From Melitaea cinxia (Eukaryota > Arthropoda > Insecta > Lepidoptera > Nymphalidae), in contig NC_059406.1 in assembly GCF_905220565.1 (NCBI RefSeq), positions 3,234,001-3,298,000 on the forward strand: 64,000 nt of DNA. Reading direction: 5' to 3'. Below, piece after piece: positions 58,522 through 64,000 of the stretch. The notes beneath the pieces were generated by a model. It saw only the letters and a list, made by a program, of their open reading frames with translations, had not been told where the DNA came from and searched no databases. The position numbers were made by a program, and so were the translations under genes. The stretch's first letter is position 1; every line of letters begins with the position of its first letter.

Positions 58522-60519
58522 CTCATAAAAATTACTGATTAACATTGAAGACATTAACAATTTTTTTTAAATACTTTTTTATATTAATATAACAAAATTA
58601 GCTATTGTATGCTACAAAAATGTATCGTAATATTATGTATCTTTAATCTTAGTGCCATAGAAGCGATTTAAAGAAAAATGTAAAGTCTAGTGCTACATTT
58701 TTGTATTTACATAATAAAGGTAGTTTGTTTGTCTGTTTGTAAACAAACATTCGAATTACAATGTTATTTCGATCCATTACATAGATTCCTACATGAAGAG
58801 ATAAGAAGAACTGCCTCTAAATCTAAAAGCGTCTATCAAAAGCCGTACGTACATAGGTAGCGCTGCGGTAACCAACAACAAATTGAAATTAAACTTTTGA
58901 CAACAGATGGCGCTACTATCGTTGAAGGGTACATTTAAACTAAAGAAATTAAAAAAAATCGTAATAAAAATGGTTTCTACAATTATTAATATATTTGCGC
59001 TTCTAGGCGAATTTATTTACTTGTCTATATTCTATTTTGAACAGTTTTATAACTTACCTACTTTAGTCATAAAAAATATTACAGTTTCAATGAGTCGTTC
59101 AACTCACTGAAATTCATTTTAAATATGCTCACTCAGTATACTTAATTCCCTTCATAACAGCTAAGTTCATATCCTAGTTTATCAAGCCAGCTCCTTTCTG
59201 AAGAAATTTTCATATTTTATTGTTGTGTCTTATCGATGAACACTTTGTCAACTGATGTCCAATATAATACGGTTCTCCTTATCCCTACTTTCCATAGTTT
59301 GTAAATAACACATTTATTTTGACTTTATTTACAACGAATTATCTGTACACAACTATTTAGGTGTTATGTAGTAGTAATTTTTATACAGAATGCTGTAATT
59401 AATTGATAAGTGTAAATAAGTATTAAAGAAGGAAATTAAGAAATCATATTTTATTTTTTCTATCCCTATTAAAACTGAGCTGTAAACGCTTAACAGCAGT
59501 TAAAATTTTGAGGTTAATCTAACACACCAATTACTTTACTGATCAAAAGCGAAGGTTTTCCTTGCTTACCAAGTATGACGGGTAGATTAACAAAGGCAAA
59601 CACGTACCTACCGTAAAAAAATGCTTAAAGAAATAACAATGGTGACTTGAACGAAACAAAAGACTTCCGAAAATATACCATTCCTTTTACGTAAAAATAT
59701 TTCTAAAACAATCATAATACTTAAAGTAAAAAATATTATTTTCTTTACTTATATATTCTTAGTAAGAGGAAAAAATAAAATTTGACATTTAAACTTAACT
59801 TTTTTTGTATTTGCTTGTATAATTATTATATAATAATAATAATAATATTATTTTAATTATAATTGCAATATTATGTTCACAAGATGATTCTATCATTTGC
59901 AAAGTACTATTTTTGTATAACTTTCCGATTTTGATAATTTTTTTCTATTGTGCATAAACCAACAGACATAAAACAGGGGGTTGTTCATTGTTCACCTACT
60001 GAGTAATATTAAATCTATTTACTGAATTGATAAATGAATGGAGAGAAATATGGATTATTATATTGAGAGATTTTTTTTAATTTGCTAAAGCAGTAAAGAA
60101 GCCGAATTTGTTTTATTTAATTTTGAAAGAAAATTATTTTTAATTTAGAGATAAAAATATGTTGTAAGTATTGAAGTGGGTAATGGTTCATTTAAGGATT
60201 TTAGCGGTTAATATTAATTATAAAATTTAATATAAAAATAATTGTGAAATTAATAAGTGGTAAATTTTATAGGTTTGGAGCGAATACGAGTTTAACTGAT
60301 TTGCCGAATAGTCAGTTGCAAAAGGGTCGATAAAGGCCGGTTGCCGCCGCGTAAACGTTCCAGTAAATGACTATTGGATTGCAAAAACAGCTAATTAACG
60401 CCGCTAGAACGGTTATTGTATTTTTCATTAATGGAATACACGAAAAGATATAGTATATTCTTAAGGTAAATAAGTACTATAGATAATATCTCACAAAGAT
60501 ACGTGTAACCATTTGAAAA
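58522..60519. other. Intergenic, AT-rich
   Basis: No gene. A GC-richer patch at 60270-60420 with CTAATTAACG and GTAAACG words may be regulatory for the downstream receptor gene. Confidence 0.45.
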
Positions 60520-60740
60520 AAACAATAGTACAAATAGCGCCATCTATTGAACGGCGCTCAAAATAAATAAATCAGTATTAGTTCTTTATTGTGCCGCATT
60601 CGCTACGAGCGTTAGTGTGGCATCTACGAGCGTAGAACCGTAGACTATTGATTACACATGCGCATTGAGACCCAGCCCTAATATCTCAAAGAAAATTTTC
60701 AGTAAACATTTATTTGAAAATAATAAAATAATAATCAAAT
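60520..60740 (+). promoter_or_regulatory. Probable promoter region of the receptor gene
   Basis: GC-richer than its surroundings, with GCGCCATCTATT, an inverted ACGAGCGT pair and CATGCGCATTGAG (NRF1-like). It lies just before the start codon. No TATA box is evident; the start site is not located. Confidence 0.4.
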
Positions 60741-63700
60741 ATGAAGCTGGGATATGTGTGGTTGCTTCTTAGTTATGCTACAAGGTGTTTAGGTAAGTTT
60801 GTTTTATTATTACATACACAATTCTTGAAAAAGGAAAACTGTAGGAGAGATTTTGTTAATAAAATATTATTGATCAAATAAATAATAATATTTAGAAAAT
60901 ACTATCTTAATAGTTAATATTTGAGATAATTATGAGAAAAAGAAAGCACTAGTATGACGACGTCTTTTAATTTTTTTATTACCATATTTAACTTTTTGTT
61001 TCTACTTGAAAAATCAAAAAATAATTGTAATGTAAGTATATATTTTTTATTGAAACTTCAGGTGTAAAGCTTCTAGAAGCAAATCCAGACGTGAAAAGGC
61101 TGTATGATGATTTGCTTAGCAATTACAACCGTCTCATACGCCCAGTGACTAACGTAAGCGACATACTGACTGTGAGACTGAGTCTGAAGCTGTCGCAGCT
61201 GATGGAGGTCAATCTTAAGAACCAGGTCATGACTACCAACCTTTGGGTTGAGCAGGTGAGCGATGACTGCATAACAATTGCTAAAAATGTTGCTAAGGGC
61301 ATGGTCTAACGAAAAGCAACGTTTTTTTCAATATCTGTAATAACCCTATTGTCCCAAAAATCAATAAAAATGAGTACAACGTTGTTTTAAGTGTGTACCT
61401 AAAATAGCTATACACTTTTGAGAATTTGATGAAGTAATAGTGAACGCAATTCTTTACAGAAATGGTTTGACTACAAGCTACAATGGAATCCAGATGATTA
61501 CGGCGGAGTGGAGATGTTATACGTACCTTCGGAACATATTTGGCTTCCTGACATCGTCCTTTACAACAATTGGGATGGAAATTATGAAGTAAGTAACAAC
61601 GTACATTACAGTATAATGATACAACATTTGTTATTTTGTATAAAATCTATTATGAAAGATATAAAAACAAAAAAAAAAAAAACAAAAAAAGCGTAAACAT
61701 ATTTACTTTTTTTATTTTATTTATGTACAGCATAAAACTATTGTCCGCTTGCGACCCCTGCACAATGCGCAAAGCAATTCCTCCTCTGTTACCATCAATA
61801 TCAGTACAGATGCCCATAATTATCAACATTTTATATAAATCACGATAACCTAGTGACTTTGCAAGATCTCACAATTTCAAAATTGCTAAGATTTTATTTA
61901 AAATAATGATGTTTTTGTAGGTGACATTGATGACAAAAGCGACACTTAAGTTCACAGGCGAAGTGAACTGGAAACCGCCGGCGATTTACAAATCGTCTTG
62001 TGAAATTAATGTTGAGTATTTCCCATTTGATGAGCAAACATGCTTTATGAAATTTGGATCTTGGACTTATAATGGCGCTCAGGTAAACTTATAAATTGTA
62101 TTTATTATACATGAAAACATTACAAATCGTTTTTATGTCTAAAAATGCGAGCATAAACTCTAAAGAGTTTTTACTTACACCCGGAATATTAATCTATAAT
62201 ATAAAAATGAGTCGCTGAATGTGTTGCTAAGCGCAAAACTCGAGAACGGTTGGACCGATTTCGCTAATTCTTTTTTTTAAATATTCCTTGAAGTACGAGG
62301 ATGGTTCGTACGGAGAAAAAAATTCTAAAAAAAAAAAAATATTTTCTGAAAAAGTCTAAAAACAACACTTTTCTATACTCCCATACAAAAGATTTGTGAT
62401 AATACTTAAAAGTCAATTTGAACTTTAATACCATACGATAAAGTTTGTGTTAGGCGATACGAAGTTCGCCGGGTCAGCTAGTATTATAATAATAATTTAA
62501 AAAATATCTTTGACATACACACGCGGTCGTCTATTCATAAAGAGCTGCTTAATGCCTGTATTATATATAACAACCGACTGATATACATATTTTAGACACA
62601 TGCACCTATAAAAATAGAAAAGGAAATACGTATATTACACCCAGAGTCATGGTGGAATCGAACTCACAATCCCCAGAGCAGAAAGTAGGGTCACTGTAAA
62701 CTGTGCCAAAGGATCAGACATTACTTTTGTATACCTTGTTTATCACATATATGTTTGTAAGGAGTTACATGCCTTTCTCAGTCCACTACTGGACATAGGC
62801 CTCCACAAGTTCACGCCAAAAATGGCGTGAACGCATGTGTTTTGCCCATAGTCACCACGCTGGGCAGGCGGGTTGGTGACCGTAGGGCTGGCTTTGTCGC
62901 ACCGAAGACGCTGTTGCCTGTCTTCGGCCTGTGTATTTCAAAGCCAGCAGTTGGATGGCTATTCCGCCATCACTCGGCTTTTTTAGTTCCAAGGTAGTAG
63001 TGGATCTGTGTTATCCCTTAGTTGCCTCTTACGACACCCACGGGAAGAGAGGGCGTGGCTATATTCTTTGATGCCGTAATCACACAACATGGTAATCTGG
63101 ATGTTTGTGCAGTCCAGTGCCTCGAAGAGCACGTTAAGAGGAACACACATGGGGAAAGAGGCTTATGCCCAGTAGTGGGATATTACAGGCTGAAGCGATA
63201 CAAAATTATTGCATAATTTAATAAATCGCCCTTAACTGTGCTCTAAAACTTGTGTTAATGCTAGTTATATTGTTACACCTCCAAGTACGGCCACATTTTT
63301 AAAATAATACTCTATTATGATCATTCCAGCTTTATTGGATGGCGATAAGAGTATTGGATAATTTTGGTTTGCGTTCAATATTTATACTAATTCAATTTTT
63401 TTTAAATGCAGGTTGATTTAAAACACATGGATCAATTACCAGGAAGCAGTCTCGTGCATTTTGGTATTGATTTAAGCGAATTCTATTTGTCAGTCGAATG
63501 GGACATTCTTGAGGTACCGGCAACTAGAAATGAGGAATTTTATCCTTGTTGCGTCGAACCATTTTCAGGTAACTTACTAAGGCTTAAAAGGCTTGAATCG
63601 TTAAAGCAAGTGCTATAGTGTCTCGTAAATTCTAGATTTTAATAAGCTCATAAAATTTCTTCTAAAATACTATTCTGTATATAATTTTATGAAATTGTAA

Positions 63701-63852
63701 AATTAGTGTTTTTTTTTGTTTCAGATATAACGTTTAAGTTAACAATGCGAAGGAAGACACTTTTCTATACGGTTAACTTGATAATACCGTGTGTCGGTTT
63801 GACATTTTTAACCGTTCTCGTATTTTACTTACCATCGGATTCAGGAGAAAAG
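60741..63852 (+). CDS. Nicotinic acetylcholine receptor alpha-type subunit, 5' part (alpha8/beta2-like)
   Basis: Subunit of the pentameric acetylcholine-gated cation channel of insect neurons, a target of neonicotinoids. Coding exons: 60741-60792, 61062-61255, 61460-61588, 61921-62082, 63412-63568 and 63725-63852. Phases agree throughout, giving 274 residues before the window ends in an intron. Signal peptide: MKLGYVWLLLSYATRCLG. Ligand-binding domain: loop D tryptophan (NLWVEQKW), loop A (WLPDIVLYNNWDG), Cys-loop C152-C166 (CEINVEYFPFDEQTC), loop B (GSWTYNG), and loop C with adjacent cysteines C225-C226 (YPCC), which defines an alpha subunit. Transmembrane segment 1 is about 244-267 (VNLIIPCVGLTFLTVLVFYL). 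A glycosylation site lies at TNVSD. Segments such as FMKFGSWTYNGAQVDLKH and PFSDITFKLTMRRKTLFY recall insect alpha8, the orthologue of fly beta2. The family is certain; the subtype is from memory. Confidence 0.92.
62193..62481 (+). mobile_element. Helitron, non-autonomous, 289 bp
   Basis: Starts TCTATAATATAAAAATGAGT, contains CTCGAGAACGGTTGGACCGA, and ends TTCGCCGGGTCAGCTAG followed by T. Host A precedes and host T follows, as Helitrons require. It lies in receptor intron 4. Confidence 0.8.
62505..62715 (-). mobile_element. SINE family B
   Basis: Minus-strand head TTTGGCACAGTTTACAGTGA, B box GAGTTCGATTCCAC, and a tail with CAGTCGGTTGTTATATATAA. Confidence 0.65.
62770..63090 (+). mobile_element. 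LINE 3' fragment R3, longest copy
   Basis: From CAGTCCACTACTGGACATAG through CACCACGCTGGGCAGGCGGG and GGATGGCTATTCCGCCATCA to CCCACGGGAAGAGAGGGCGT. It lies in receptor intron 4, just before a SINE tail (63140-63200, GGGGAAAGAGGCTTATGCCC). Confidence 0.75.
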
Positions 63853-64000
63853 GTAAAGAAATTGAAAATAATGTATGTGTTGTGATTATTTGCATTTCTA
63901 TGGTTTAGACGAGAATCATCGATTATCATCTCATAGTCTTGTGATTCGATTAACGTTAAAATTGACTTTATCATTTCAAAATTTGAGATCGGTCTGTACA

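Overview
This is nuclear DNA of an insect, almost certainly a moth or butterfly. Three conserved animal genes have insect-type sequence and GT-AG introns. The space between them is AT-rich and full of repeats that I recognise as lepidopteran types: tRNA-headed SINEs with a tail ending near GGGATATTACAGGCTGAAGC, Helitrons ending in CTAG, a MITE family bounded by ACCGACTTC, and LINE 3' ends. The species cannot be named from the sequence.

Layout. 0-7 kb is intergenic and repeat-rich. 6.96-35.4 kb holds the plus-strand gene for a SKI-family transcriptional corepressor of the SKOR/Fussel type. Seven coding exons are clear up to 13.2 kb. They are followed by an intron of about 20-22 kb and one or two candidate 3' exons at 33.3 and 35.3 kb. 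That intron contains a young, apparently complete Ty3/gypsy-type LTR retrotransposon in antisense (26.2-32.9 kb), a Crypton-like remnant and many SINE/LINE fragments. 36-40 kb is intergenic, with a long double foldback and a satellite of exactly 130 bp period. 40.0-44.5 kb is the three-coding-exon gene for ribosomal protein L17. Just behind it lie a 359-bp foldback and a small minus-strand coiled-coil reading frame broken by one in-frame TGA. 47-58.5 kb holds a candidate secreted-protein gene of unknown identity; the exons are individually plausible but their linkage is inferred. 60.7 kb to the window end holds the first six coding exons of a nicotinic acetylcholine receptor alpha-type subunit, probably the alpha8 (fly beta2) orthologue. 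It continues past the window after transmembrane segment 1.

The genes are not an operon and have unrelated roles: neuronal transcription control, translation, unknown secretion and synaptic signalling. The most unusual material is in the mobile elements. The LTR element starts its gag frame inside the LTR and carries five 35-38 bp hairpins in its 3' untranslated region, one with a compensatory base-pair change. A Helitron-like family embeds a tRNA-like module, and one copy is split by a hAT deletion derivative. Several large foldbacks and a satellite apparently related to a MITE are also present.

Limits: exon borders come from reading frames and splice consensus only. Repeat families are named from memory of lepidopteran genomes, not from a search.
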